Origin: Wenyingzhuangia aestuarii
GTDB taxonomy: Bacteria; Bacteroidota; Bacteroidia; Flavobacteriales; Flavobacteriaceae
Direction: 5' to 3'
Assembly: GCF_011927765.1 (NCBI RefSeq)
Contig: NZ_JAATJG010000014.1
Location: 1 to 64,000, forward strand
Length of the DNA stretch: 64,000 nucleotides
Within the stretch, counting starts at the first letter, position 1. The number at the start of each line of letters is the position of its first letter. This document shows positions 25,778 to 34,351 of this stretch, one piece after another. Below the pieces are notes generated by a model. The model worked only from the letters and a program-made list of their open reading frames with translations, made no database searches and was not told the origin of the DNA. A program made the position numbers and the translations under genes.

Positions 25778-27295
25778 ATGGAAGTAGAAGAAAATAAAAA
25801 AGTGAAGAAAGGAAAGGAATTATACGATTATCAAAAAGAGAATATAGATAAGGTATTTGCCACTATCGATAAAAAGCCTTCTAATTATAACTTAGTATTT
25901 CAGTTACCTACAGGAGGAGGAAAAACCGTTATTTTTTCGGAAATAGCCAGACGTTTTATAGAAGAGTCTAAAAAGAAAGTATTGATTTTAACTCACCGAA
26001 TTGAGTTGAGTAGTCAAACCTCTAAGATGTTAGCAGAATTTGGTGTTGCCAACAAGGTAATTACAAGTGATGTAAAGTCTTTAGACGATCAAGATGAGTA
26101 CATGTGTTTTGTAGCCATGGTAGAGACTTTAAAAAACAGGTTAAATGATGACTTGTTAGATATGCAAGACGTTAGTTTAATTATTATTGATGAAGCTCAC
26201 TACAACTCTTTCAGAAAATTATTTAAATATTTTCAGAACTGTTTTATTTTAGGAGTTACCGCTACACCTTTAAGTTCTAACATTAAGCTTCCCATGAACG
26301 AGATTTATGATGAGTTGCTAGTAGGGGAGCCAATTAATACTTTAATAGACAGAGGATTTTTAGCGAAAGCCACTACATATACTTTTGATGTAGCACTTGG
26401 AGGATTAAAAGTGGGAATTAACGGAGATTATACCGTAAAATCATCGGATGATTTGTATTCTAGTAATTTAATGCAAGACAAGCTTTTGCATGCCTATGTA
26501 GAAAAATCACTAGGAAAGAAAACTCTTATTTTTAACAATGGTATTAACACTTCTTGGCATGTGTACGATACTTTTAAAGCAGCAGGATACGAAAACATTC
26601 GCCATTTAGACAACACGTTTTCTAAACAAGAACGTAGTGAAATCTTACGATGGTTTAAACATACACCCGATGCAGTTTTAACTTCGGTAAGTATTTTAAC
26701 TACCGGTTTTGATGAACCGAGTGTAGATACTATTATTTTAAACAGAGCTACCAAATCTATTACGTTGTATTATCAGATGATTGGTCGTGGATCTCGTGTG
26801 TATAAAGACAAAAAAACGTTTAATGTTATCGATTTAGGAAATAATGCAGCCCGTTTTGGTCTGTGGAGTGCACCTATTAACTGGAAACGTATTTTTAAAT
26901 CTCCAGATTATTACTTAGATAATTTGATTAATGACGAAGATATAGAACGTCAGTTTATTTATGAAATGCCTCCAGAGGTTAGAGAAAAGTTTAAAAACTC
27001 AGAGGACATAACATTTAAGGTTAAAGAAGAATACGAAAAAGCCATTAAACGAGGAATTAAGTCTAAAATAGTGCTAGACAAATCTGTAGAACAACATGCA
27101 CAAATGTGTTTTGAAAATGCAGACGATGTTTTTGATGCTAGAGATTTAGCAATTTTGTTAGATGATGATATTAAAGACAGAATTAAAAAGTACTCACATT
27201 ATATGATTAAGAGTACTAAAAACTACATTATGTGGTTAGAAGAGGATTACAAACGAAAATTGAATACCTCTATTAATATGAAGTTTAAAGAATAA
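25778..27295 (+). CDS. SF2 DEAD/DEAH-box helicase (RadD-like)
   Basis: A 505-aa superfamily 2 helicase. RecA1: Q-motif region YDYQKENIDKV, Walker A PTGGGKT (about 48-54), motif Ia LTHRIEL, motif II DEAH (about 139-142), motif III GVTATPL. RecA2: VLTSVSILTTGFDEPSVDT and motif VI YYQMIGRGSRVYKDK. The C-terminal part (about 390-505) is helical. Organisation and length resemble RadD/YejH-type repair helicases rather than RNA helicases. There is no restriction or nuclease partner nearby, so a defence role is not supported. Confidence 0.8.
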   Translation: MEVEENKKVKKGKELYDYQKENIDKVFATIDKKPSNYNLVFQLPTGGGKTVIFSEIARRFIEESKKKVLILTHRIELSSQTSKMLAEFGVANKVITSDVKSLDDQDEYMCFVAMVETLKNRLNDDLLDMQDVSLIIIDEAHYNSFRKLFKYFQNCFILGVTATPLSSNIKLPMNEIYDELLVGEPINTLIDRGFLAKATTYTFDVALGGLKVGINGDYTVKSSDDLYSSNLMQDKLLHAYVEKSLGKKTLIFNNGINTSWHVYDTFKAAGYENIRHLDNTFSKQERSEILRWFKHTPDAVLTSVSILTTGFDEPSVDTIILNRATKSITLYYQMIGRGSRVYKDKKTFNVIDLGNNAARFGLWSAPINWKRIFKSPDYYLDNLINDEDIERQFIYEMPPEVREKFKNSEDITFKVKEEYEKAIKRGIKSKIVLDKSVEQHAQMCFENADDVFDARDLAILLDDDIKDRIKKYSHYMIKSTKNYIMWLEEDYKRKLNTSINMKFKE

Positions 27296-27329
27296 AAAAA
27301 AGCCATCTATTTCTAGATGGCTTTTTTTA
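27294..27329 (+). terminator. Intrinsic terminator
   Basis: Stem AGCCATCTA / TAGATGGCT with loop TTTC, A and T tracts on both sides, directly after the helicase stop. Confidence 0.9.
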
Positions 27330-27455
27330 TGCGTGGTTATTCAGGGGTTTAGGTTTATCATTTGTTAAATTATAATTATTTTTAATGAAAGAACGTTGTT
27401 TATAGATGTTCTAAGCAAAAAACCATTTATTTTTACAGCATTAAAAAATATAACC

Positions 27456-28142
27456 ATGAAGAAAATTTTTAAAAAATTAGTATTAGTTTGTTTAAGTGCA
27501 AGTATGTTTACAGGATGCTCTAGCATGAACAACACAACCAAAGGAGGTCTTTTAGGTACTGGAGCTGGAGCAGCTATTGGTGCTGGTATTGGAGCTTTAA
27601 TTGGAGGTAAAAAAGGTGCTGCTATTGGAGCTATTGGTGGTGCTGCTGTTGGAGGAACAACAGGAGTTATTATTGGTAAAAAAATGGATAAGCAAGCAGA
27701 GGAATTAAGAAATTCTATTCCTGGAGCTCAAGTTTATAGAGTTGGAGAAGGTATTGATGTTGTTTTTGACGAAGGTTCTGGAATTTATTTTGGATCTAAC
27801 CAAACAGTAGTAAACCAAGACACTAAAAATGTATTAGATAAATTAGCGGTTGTTTTACAAAAATACCCTGATACTAATTTATTTGTAACAGGACATACAG
27901 ATTCTGATGGTTCTGAAGCTTACAATTTAACATTGTCAGAAAAAAGAGCAAATGCTGTAGCAGGTTACTTAAAAAACTTAGGCGTTCCTGCAGATCGTTT
28001 TACTGTTAAAGGTGAAGGAGAAGTTTTACCAATTGCTGATAATTCTACAAAAGAAGGGAAAGCAAAAAACAGAAGAGTTGAATTGGCTATTGTAGCTAAC
28101 GAAACGATGATTAAAGAAGCAAAGGCAGAAGCTAAGCAATAA
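27456..28142 (+). CDS. OmpA family lipoprotein with glycine zipper
   Basis: A 228-aa outer-membrane lipoprotein: lipobox MFTGCSSMNN (Cys near residue 20), a glycine-zipper membrane segment (about 28-75, GxxxGxxxG repeats) and a C-terminal OmpA domain that binds peptidoglycan (FVTGHTDSDGSEAYNLTLSE, then NRRVELAI). It resembles YiaD/Slp-type anchors. The start at 27456 is chosen because it gives a proper signal peptide; the open frame begins 60 bp earlier. It stabilises the outer membrane by tying it to the wall. Confidence 0.9.
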   Translation: MKKIFKKLVLVCLSASMFTGCSSMNNTTKGGLLGTGAGAAIGAGIGALIGGKKGAAIGAIGGAAVGGTTGVIIGKKMDKQAEELRNSIPGAQVYRVGEGIDVVFDEGSGIYFGSNQTVVNQDTKNVLDKLAVVLQKYPDTNLFVTGHTDSDGSEAYNLTLSEKRANAVAGYLKNLGVPADRFTVKGEGEVLPIADNSTKEGKAKNRRVELAIVANETMIKEAKAEAKQ

Positions 28143-28148
28143 ATCAAA

Positions 28149-28182
28149 AAAAAGGACTGATGTAATTGTCAGTCCTTTTCTT
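28149..28182 (+). terminator. Intrinsic terminator
   Basis: Stem AAAAGGACTGA / TCAGTCCTTTT with an 8-nt loop, 8 bp after the OmpA lipoprotein gene. Confidence 0.87.
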
Positions 28183-28364
28183 TATGTTATTCTATTTAAC
28201 ATAATATAAATTATAGTACAATATTATATCTGTTACTTTCTTAAATAATATTGATGATGTGAACAATACATAAATAATTACTTATTGAGGAGTTATTTAG
28301 CTTTTATAGATTTAATTGTTTGATATGCACTAAGTTAAAAAATATATTTCGTAACTAAATAAAA

Positions 28365-28625
28365 TTAGGAGTTATTTAATTGGTTTAAAAGATCTAATCC
28401 TTTTACAGAAACCAATCTGTGTATAAATAGTGAGTTTAAAAAAGCTACTGCATTTTTATTGGTTTGGTAATTAAAAGAGGCATCTGACGTAAAAATAATT
28501 TTAGAAATAGTATCAAAAGATTCACAGGTTTCCTGAATATTTAATTCTTGTTTGTAAAGCCCTTCTTGTATTCCTTTTCAATATTTTGTAAAACATAGGA
28601 TCATTCTTCTGTCTACATCACTTAC
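28365..28625 (-). pseudogene. Remnant of a TetR family regulator (C-terminal part)
   Basis: Read on the minus strand, this stretch encodes FYVSDVDRRMILCFTKY, an in-frame TGA (28580-28578), then KGIQEGLYKQELNIQE and a tail ending in RLVSVKGLDLLNQLNNS with a stop at 28367-28365. The pattern fits the ligand-binding half of Bacteroidota TetR/AcrR regulators (fVsDf...ikeGiqeGlyrkelN). The DNA-binding N-terminus is absent and no start codon is available, so this is a decayed gene. Assignment is by eye only. Confidence 0.5.
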
Positions 28626-28659
28626 ATAAAAAAACTCTTTGTTTAAAAAACAAAGAGTC
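28625..28659 (-). terminator. EF-hand gene terminator
   Basis: Stem ACTCTTTG / CAAAGAGT followed by T7 on the minus strand, 25 bp after the stop of the EF-hand gene. Confidence 0.8.
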
Positions 28660-28683
28660 TAAAATATTTGATATCAACTAATT

Positions 28684-29016
28684 TTATTCTTCTCCACCTT
28701 CATCCTCAATAGTTTCTGACTCTTCTTCTACCACTTTAATTGGTTTTTTAGCTACGTTGGCTTTTTTACCTTTTTGTGCAAAAGCTAAAAACTCCTCTAA
28801 AGAAATAGAACCATTTTCATCTTTATCGATTGCATCGAATTTGTCTTCTATTTTTTTACCTTCTAATTCAGCTTTGCTAATTTTACCATCTTTGTTTTTA
28901 TCTAAGTTTTTAAACCATTTTTCTGGTGATGGTTTTTCTTTTTCTTGAGAAAAAGAAGTTATAGATGTTACTAAGCAAATTGCACTTGCAATGATTGTGA
29001 TTTTTTGTGATTTCAT
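28684..29016 (-). CDS. Small secreted EF-hand protein
   Basis: A 110-aa protein with a signal peptide (MKSQKITIIASAICLVTSIT, cleaved near residue 22). It has two EF-hand loops, DKNKDGKISKAE (about 39-50) and DKDENGSISLEE (about 65-76), and an acidic tail ending EDEGGEE. It binds Ca2+ outside the cytoplasm; the partner is unknown. It is clearly paralogous to the gene at 56433, with near-identical signal peptide, loop spacing and acidic end. Confidence 0.85.
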   Translation of the reverse strand: MKSQKITIIASAICLVTSITSFSQEKEKPSPEKWFKNLDKNKDGKISKAELEGKKIEDKFDAIDKDENGSISLEEFLAFAQKGKKANVAKKPIKVVEEESETIEDEGGEE

Positions 29017-29449
29017 TTTATTTTTTTATTTTAAAATTGTGTGTCTACATCTACATAAATAACTGACAACCTTATAGTTATCCCATGTTTTAATGTAATT
29101 TTATGCAGCAATAGTAATCAAAGTTTTAAATTAAAATATTTAAATTCTTTTTTTATTTTTAAAACTTACGTATTGTTAACTCCTTATGAAACAGTTATCT
29201 AACTGTGATTTGTTTAATTTTATATATTTTGGCTGTAAAACATATAGTTTTAGGTATTAAAAAGTATCTAAAAATTTAGTGTTTATGTCTTATTTCAGAT
29301 CCTGTTTAAATAGACAACTGTTAACCATTAATGTACTTTTCTTGTATAAGAAAAATAAATACGGAAAACTCTATTTAAGCTATTTGGCGAATAAATAATA
29401 AGTAAATAGATATCTACTTAATTAAGAAACTCAAGACCTCATTAAATTG
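29017..29449. other. Gene-free AT-rich stretch
   Basis: About 430 bp with no credible reading frame, hairpin terminator or repeat that I can see. It presumably holds the EF-hand gene promoter at its left side; no clear TAnnTTTG was identified there. Confidence 0.5.
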
Positions 29450-29457
29450 TATATTTG
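29450..29457 (+). promoter_or_regulatory. -7 element of helicase-like gene
   Basis: TATATTTG, 22 bp before the start codon of the one-domain helicase-like protein. Confidence 0.55.
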
Positions 29458-29479
29458 CGCTTATTACAATTAAAAAATT

Positions 29480-30106
29480 ATGTCATTACTTCCTATGCCT
29501 TTTAAGAAATTACATGTGCATTTAAAAGAAACGCTTGAACGTCTTGAAATCACAACACCTACGCAATTTCAAAAAGAAACTATTTCTTTTATTAAAAGCG
29601 GTGTAAACCTTTTTTGTACAGCTGAAAAAGGAAGTGGAAAAACCACCACATTGGTGCTTACTACTTTGCAAAAATTAAAATGCGAAGCCGAAGGAACTGC
29701 TCCTAGAGCTATTGTACTTGTAGAGGATAATGAAAAAGGTAAAGAACTTAACGAGGTTTTTTTACGTTACACTAGATATAGTGAATTACGTGTGTATCAC
29801 GCTAATGAAAAAGAACATATTGATTTGTTAAAATCCGAAATTTTTGAAGGTGTAGATGTTCTTATTGCTACTCCTAAAACTATAGATAAATTACTTTTAC
29901 AATACGGAGTAAATACCTCTAATGTAAAGTTATTTAGCATTGATGATGCTGAATTTTTATCACAAGCCAATGCATATAAGTCCGTTTTGGCTATTACACA
30001 GAGTATTAGTAAATGTCAATATGTAATTTATGCTGAAAAGATGACTCCAGGTATTCAACGTTTAGAAGCTACATTTATGGAACATTCTAATATCATAAGT
30101 GTTTGA
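29480..30106 (+). CDS. Single-RecA-domain DEAD-box helicase-like protein
   Basis: A 208-aa protein matching only the first RecA lobe of DEAD-box RNA helicases: TTPTQFQKETISFIKSG (Q-motif region), Walker A AEKGSGKTTT (about 53-62), LIATPKTIDKL (motif Ib) and a motif II position reading IDDAEF instead of DEAD. There is no second lobe, and the gene has its own promoter and terminator, so it is not an obvious truncation. Such short versions occur in Flavobacteria. Helicase activity is unlikely; nucleotide-dependent binding is possible. Confidence 0.75.
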   Translation: MSLLPMPFKKLHVHLKETLERLEITTPTQFQKETISFIKSGVNLFCTAEKGSGKTTTLVLTTLQKLKCEAEGTAPRAIVLVEDNEKGKELNEVFLRYTRYSELRVYHANEKEHIDLLKSEIFEGVDVLIATPKTIDKLLLQYGVNTSNVKLFSIDDAEFLSQANAYKSVLAITQSISKCQYVIYAEKMTPGIQRLEATFMEHSNIISV

Positions 30107-30126
30107 TATTAATGAATATCCCCTAA

Positions 30127-30163
30127 AAAAAAGCCTAAATGTATATACATTTAGGCTTTTTTT
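30127..30163 (+). terminator. Intrinsic terminator
   Basis: Perfect palindrome centred on TGTATATACA with AAGCCTAAA arms and a T7 tail. Confidence 0.9.
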
Positions 30164-30256
30164 GTTTTTAAATTTTCTATAAATACTAGGATAAAAACAC
30201 CTCTCAACATGTTCTGACCCATCTTGAAGAGGTGTTCAACTTAAATAAATCTAACC

Positions 30257-31990
30257 CTAAAAATTAATAGATTTCTTTTTTCCTTGTTCCGTATAAGTAA
30301 TGTTAAACTGCAAAGAGTTTAAGTTGGCTTTTAGCTCAGCTGTTTCATCTTTGTGTTTCCAAATCACATTTAATTCATTTTCTAGGGTATCTTTAAAGGT
30401 AATTTTTCCTAAAAAGGCAGTATGTGTATTTCTTAATCGAATTAATTCTAGCTGATTGGCTACAATTTCTTTTTCTAATTTATGTTCAACGGTTGCTAAA
30501 CTTAGGTTGGTTCTGTTAATTTCTTTATGACTGTCCTTCCCTCCTCTTTTTACTGCTTCATAATCATTGGAACCTGCAAAAATATCTAAATACCAAATTT
30601 GTGGAGTTCCAGGCATAAATAACTGAATGGCTCTTGCCAATAACATTTTTTGATCATTTTCTCCTAAAGCACTGTAGAACGTAGCGTTTATTTGATAATA
30701 TGAAATCTTTTTTCCTTCTGCATTGTACAGATTTTTGACCATTCCCCCATTATCCATAATGGTAGTCATAATGTTTTCTATTTCACTATCTTCTAATAAA
30801 CCTTTGTTATAAGTACCATTTACTTCTTTTCCTTTTAAATCTAGCACAGGAATTCCATCGTGACAACCTAACATATTTACTGTTTGATAGCCTTTTGTAA
30901 TAATTTCTTTTGCCCAATTTAGTAGTGCTTTGTTGGTTCCTTTTTCTAAGGTATGAATCATCAATCCTGGCAGAAAAAAATCATAAATATGATATCCTTT
31001 TTCTGCTACTTCATCATGTAAGTCCAAGCCATATTCAGCATGAATTTCGGGTAATAATATCAAATTATTTTTTAGAGCTATTTGTTTAATTCTCTCCAAA
31101 TACTCCCAAGTTCCTGGTTTGTTAAAAAAATTGCTCTCTCCCACTTGTTTGTGTAAATAGGCAAAGGCATCTAGTCTTAATATTTTACAGCCAAAATTGC
31201 TTAGCTTCTGTAAGGTTTCTTCGTAAAACTCCCATACTAAAGGAGAATTTGCATTCACATCCATTTGTCCTAAATAACAACTATTTAAGACCACTACTTG
31301 TAGCGCTTCTTTTTTGTAAATGCTATATTCTCTAAAGTCTAGTTCAAAAAGATCTTCGTTTTCTTCTATAGCAACGTTAATTTTATTCGCTATTTCTTTT
31401 GCTGTTGTTAGGCTTACGTAAGGAATGTCTGTTAATTCTTCAGGTTTGATTTTTTGATATGTTATTTTCTGATAAAAGGTATTCCAATAAGCTTGTTCAC
31501 TTCCATCGGGAAAACGAACTTTTAGAATAGGTAAGCCCGATTTACGCATGAACAGTTTGTCTAAATGTTCTTTTTTGGGTACTACAACTCCATCGGCACC
31601 TAAAGTTCCTTCGTTGTTCCAAAAATTATTCCAGTTGATGAAAAAGTCTTTGTATTTAGAATTGTGTCCGTTTTTTAACAAATCTTTAAATTGTGGAGAA
31701 GCCACAGATAAGTGATTCAACACGATGTCAAATTTTAATTTGATGTTTAGCTTTTCTAGATCATCTAAATCTTTTTCAGAAACTAAATCTTTGTTAATGT
31801 TGTAATCTATAATAGAAAACCCTCTATCTAAATCGCTATTAAAAAAGGTAGGTAATACATAAAACAGTGAGAAAAGATCTTTGAATTCTGGTTTCTTTAA
31901 TACCGTAATCATGTCGTGTAAATTGTTTCCAATACTGTCTGGATATGCATTAAGCATTACTCCATTCATATGATTTTTCATGTTTTTCAT
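30257..31990 (-). CDS. Sucrose phosphorylase-like GH13 (subfamily 18) enzyme
   Basis: A 577-aa TIM-barrel enzyme of GH13 subfamily 18, which phosphorolyses sucrose to glucose-1-phosphate and fructose. Signatures: NGVMLNAYPDSIGNNL at the N-terminus, region I FDIVLNHLSV, nucleophile region RLDAFAYLHKQ, acid/base LLPEIHAEYG and LGCHDGIPVLDLKG. Related GH13_18 enzymes act on other glucosides (for example glucosylglycerate), but the adjacent fructokinase, symporter and LacI regulator favour sucrose. The open frame extends into the fructokinase gene; the start at 31990, 11 bp after its stop, is used (31981 also possible). Confidence 0.85.
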   Translation of the reverse strand: MKNMKNHMNGVMLNAYPDSIGNNLHDMITVLKKPEFKDLFSLFYVLPTFFNSDLDRGFSIIDYNINKDLVSEKDLDDLEKLNIKLKFDIVLNHLSVASPQFKDLLKNGHNSKYKDFFINWNNFWNNEGTLGADGVVVPKKEHLDKLFMRKSGLPILKVRFPDGSEQAYWNTFYQKITYQKIKPEELTDIPYVSLTTAKEIANKINVAIEENEDLFELDFREYSIYKKEALQVVVLNSCYLGQMDVNANSPLVWEFYEETLQKLSNFGCKILRLDAFAYLHKQVGESNFFNKPGTWEYLERIKQIALKNNLILLPEIHAEYGLDLHDEVAEKGYHIYDFFLPGLMIHTLEKGTNKALLNWAKEIITKGYQTVNMLGCHDGIPVLDLKGKEVNGTYNKGLLEDSEIENIMTTIMDNGGMVKNLYNAEGKKISYYQINATFYSALGENDQKMLLARAIQLFMPGTPQIWYLDIFAGSNDYEAVKRGGKDSHKEINRTNLSLATVEHKLEKEIVANQLELIRLRNTHTAFLGKITFKDTLENELNVIWKHKDETAELKANLNSLQFNITYTEQGKKKSINF

Positions 31991-32001
31991 AGTTGTATTT
32001 T

Positions 32002-32925
32002 TTATAGCTGAATAGCATCTGGTAAACCTCCAATATTTTGTAGTTTGATGGCTGCTGTTTTTAAACCCGATTCCAAACAAATACGCATGGGTTTGTTACG
32101 GGTGTAGCTTGTTAAGAACCCAGACCAAAAGGCATCTCCAGCTCCTGTAACATCTGCAATTTTCTCTAATCTAATGGCTGGTAACTCTATTGTTTCTTTT
32201 CCTTTTTGTGATAAAATAACTCCCTCAGCCCCTAGTGTTAAACAAATAGTTTGTACCCCTAAGTTGTGGAAATAATCAAAAATTTGTTGATGTGTTAGTG
32301 TTTTGTGAAACAATCTAAACATATCATCTTCGCTTACTTTTACCAAAGGATTGTATTGGCAATATTCTTTTAATACCTCTAAGATTCCTTTGCTACTATC
32401 CCATATTTTTTCTGAGTAATTGACATCAATACTTAATTGACAACCTAATTCATAAGCCTCTTTAGCTTTGTTTAAGATCGTTGTTTGTGCTATGTCTTTA
32501 CTCAGAGCAAAACAAGTGGTGTGAAAAATTTTGGTAGCTAATAACATCTCCTTGGTAATTTGATCTTCTGTAATATGAAAATCTGCATCACGATAAGGAA
32601 TAAAATCAGGAGTAGTTTCTGATTTTGATACAAAAATTACACTGGTTGCTTTTTTATCTATTTTTTTAATGTAGTTGGTGTTTACCCCTACTTTTTCTAT
32701 TTCCTTTAAAACAAACTCTCCAAGACCGTCATTTCCAATAGAAGAAACAATAGCAGAATTTAAGCCTAATTTGTGGCAATTCATAGCTACATTGGTAGGA
32801 GAACCTCCTAAATATCTACGATAATCGCTAGTGTTGTTTATTTGTGCTCCGGATTGATGACCAATAAAATCAATCAATACTTCTCCAACACAAAGGATGT
32901 CTATGTGTTTTGTATTCGTTTTCAT
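32002..32925 (-). CDS. PfkB family fructokinase
   Basis: A 307-aa ribokinase-fold sugar kinase. It has the N-terminal VGEVLIDFIG start, a GGSPTNVAMNCHKLG sugar-binding motif (about residues 35-49) and the C-terminal signature DVTGAGDAFWSGFL (about 255-268) with catalytic Asp. It phosphorylates fructose, presumably that released by the sucrose phosphorylase encoded 11 bp downstream. It is preceded by the sugar symporter gene, so the three genes form one leftward operon. Confidence 0.88.
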   Translation of the reverse strand: MKTNTKHIDILCVGEVLIDFIGHQSGAQINNTSDYRRYLGGSPTNVAMNCHKLGLNSAIVSSIGNDGLGEFVLKEIEKVGVNTNYIKKIDKKATSVIFVSKSETTPDFIPYRDADFHITEDQITKEMLLATKIFHTTCFALSKDIAQTTILNKAKEAYELGCQLSIDVNYSEKIWDSSKGILEVLKEYCQYNPLVKVSEDDMFRLFHKTLTHQQIFDYFHNLGVQTICLTLGAEGVILSQKGKETIELPAIRLEKIADVTGAGDAFWSGFLTSYTRNKPMRICLESGLKTAAIKLQNIGGLPDAIQL

Positions 32926-32938
32926 TTTTAATTTTATT

Positions 32939-34264
32939 TTAGTGATTGCTAGAAAGAACTACCTCTGTTGTTGTCTTTTTTGTTTTCATAAAAAGCGTAA
33001 CTACAGCACTAATTAGTAAGAGTACTCCTGCAAATGTAATTGCCAAACGAGGGTCGTTGTTTAGGAAGTTTTTTAAGATGTATCCAAAAGATAAATTTTG
33101 AATAATCATTGGAATCACAATCATCATGTTGATGATTCCCATGTACACGCCGTAACGCTCCTTTGGAATGTCTGCCACTACCATTAAATAGGGAATTCCC
33201 ATCATACTAGCCCATCCAATTCCAAAACCAGTAATGGCAATGAATAATAGATTTTTATCTTCAATATTAGGAAAGGCTAAAAAACCAACAGCTGCTAATA
33301 ACAAGCAAATTGCATGAACATTTCTTGCACTGTATTTTTTAGCAAAACCTACTAGTAAAAAGGCAACTAAAAAGGTTACAATGTTGTACCATCCGTTTAC
33401 CAAACCCGTCCAACTTACGGCTTGTTCATAAGCCTCTGGATTGTCTTTTGGAGTTGCATTCCAAACAGATAATGCAATACTTTTAGACGAATTTTGCCAG
33501 TAACAAAATAAAGCATACCATTGAAACAGGTAAACCAAAGCCAAATGCCACATAATTCTAGGCATGTCTCCAATTGCTGCAAAAATTTCTATCAAAGGTT
33601 GAAAAGCACTTCTTTTTTCGGCTTTCATTTTTGCCAGTTCCTCATCCGTTGGTGGTATTTCTTTGGTGGTTTTAATACTCCATAAAATAGAACCTATAGA
33701 ACACACTGCTCCTAAAAAGAAAGAAGCATATACCCATGTTGGTAAAGAACCTGTTTTTCCAATAAAAATCATTGGAAAAATAAATAAAGATAAGTTTGCT
33801 AATGTTTGTCCAAAACCTGTAAAAAAGCTTTGCATTTGAAACCCTAAAGGTTGTTGTTCATCATCTAATTTGTCTGCAATAAAAGCTCTGTATGGCTCCA
33901 TTGCTGTATTGTTTCCTGCATCTAAAATCCATAATAATCCTGCTGCCATCCATAAAGAACTACTAAAAGGAAAGGCTATTAAACACAAACTACACATTAA
34001 TGCTCCAATTAGAAAGAAAGGTTTTCTACGTCCAAACCTAGGAGACCATGTTTTATCGCTTATAGCTCCAATAATGGGTTGTACTAACAAACCCGTTACT
34101 GGACCTGCAAGGTTTAACAATGGAATTTCGTGAGGACTAGCTCCTAAAAAATCATAGATAGGATTTACGGCACTTTGTTGTAATCCAAAACTGTATTGAA
34201 TCCCAAAAAAACCAACATTCATGTTTAGAATTTGCCAGAAACTTAATTTTACTTTTTTGAACAT
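32939..34264 (-). CDS. Sugar:cation symporter (MFS/GPH, sucrose-transporter type)
   Basis: A 441-aa inner-membrane transporter with 12 predicted helices. Sequence features of the plant SUT/MalA-like group: NVGFFGIQYSFGLQQSA, AGPVTGLLVQPIIGAISDK and the GRRKPFFLIGA loop between helices 2 and 3. It most likely imports sucrose with H+ or Na+. The frame is open 27 bp further upstream, but the start at 34264 leaves a normal membrane N-terminus. It lies between the TonB receptor and fructokinase genes of the sucrose locus. Confidence 0.82.
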   Translation of the reverse strand: MFKKVKLSFWQILNMNVGFFGIQYSFGLQQSAVNPIYDFLGASPHEIPLLNLAGPVTGLLVQPIIGAISDKTWSPRFGRRKPFFLIGALMCSLCLIAFPFSSSLWMAAGLLWILDAGNNTAMEPYRAFIADKLDDEQQPLGFQMQSFFTGFGQTLANLSLFIFPMIFIGKTGSLPTWVYASFFLGAVCSIGSILWSIKTTKEIPPTDEELAKMKAEKRSAFQPLIEIFAAIGDMPRIMWHLALVYLFQWYALFCYWQNSSKSIALSVWNATPKDNPEAYEQAVSWTGLVNGWYNIVTFLVAFLLVGFAKKYSARNVHAICLLLAAVGFLAFPNIEDKNLLFIAITGFGIGWASMMGIPYLMVVADIPKERYGVYMGIINMMIVIPMIIQNLSFGYILKNFLNNDPRLAITFAGVLLLISAVVTLFMKTKKTTTEVVLSSNH

Positions 34265-34301
34265 AACTTTTGGGTTTAGGTAAGTTAGCAATTTGTTTTA
34301 T

Positions 34302-34335
34302 AAAGAGTTGCTGTAAGAAAATTTACAGCAACTCT
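34302..34335 (-). terminator. Intercistronic hairpin in sucrose operon
   Basis: A perfect 14-bp stem AAGAGTTGCTGTAA / TTACAGCAACTCTT with a 6-nt loop lies between the TonB receptor gene and the symporter gene. Only a weak T-tract follows on the minus strand, so it may be a partial terminator or an mRNA-stabilising end. Confidence 0.6.
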
Positions 34336-34351
34336 TATAGTTATTGAGTTC

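Noticed and set aside
25778-27295. SF2 helicase as part of a restriction or defence system
   Set aside because: There is no methylase, nuclease or specificity gene nearby, and motifs and size fit a RadD-like housekeeping helicase.
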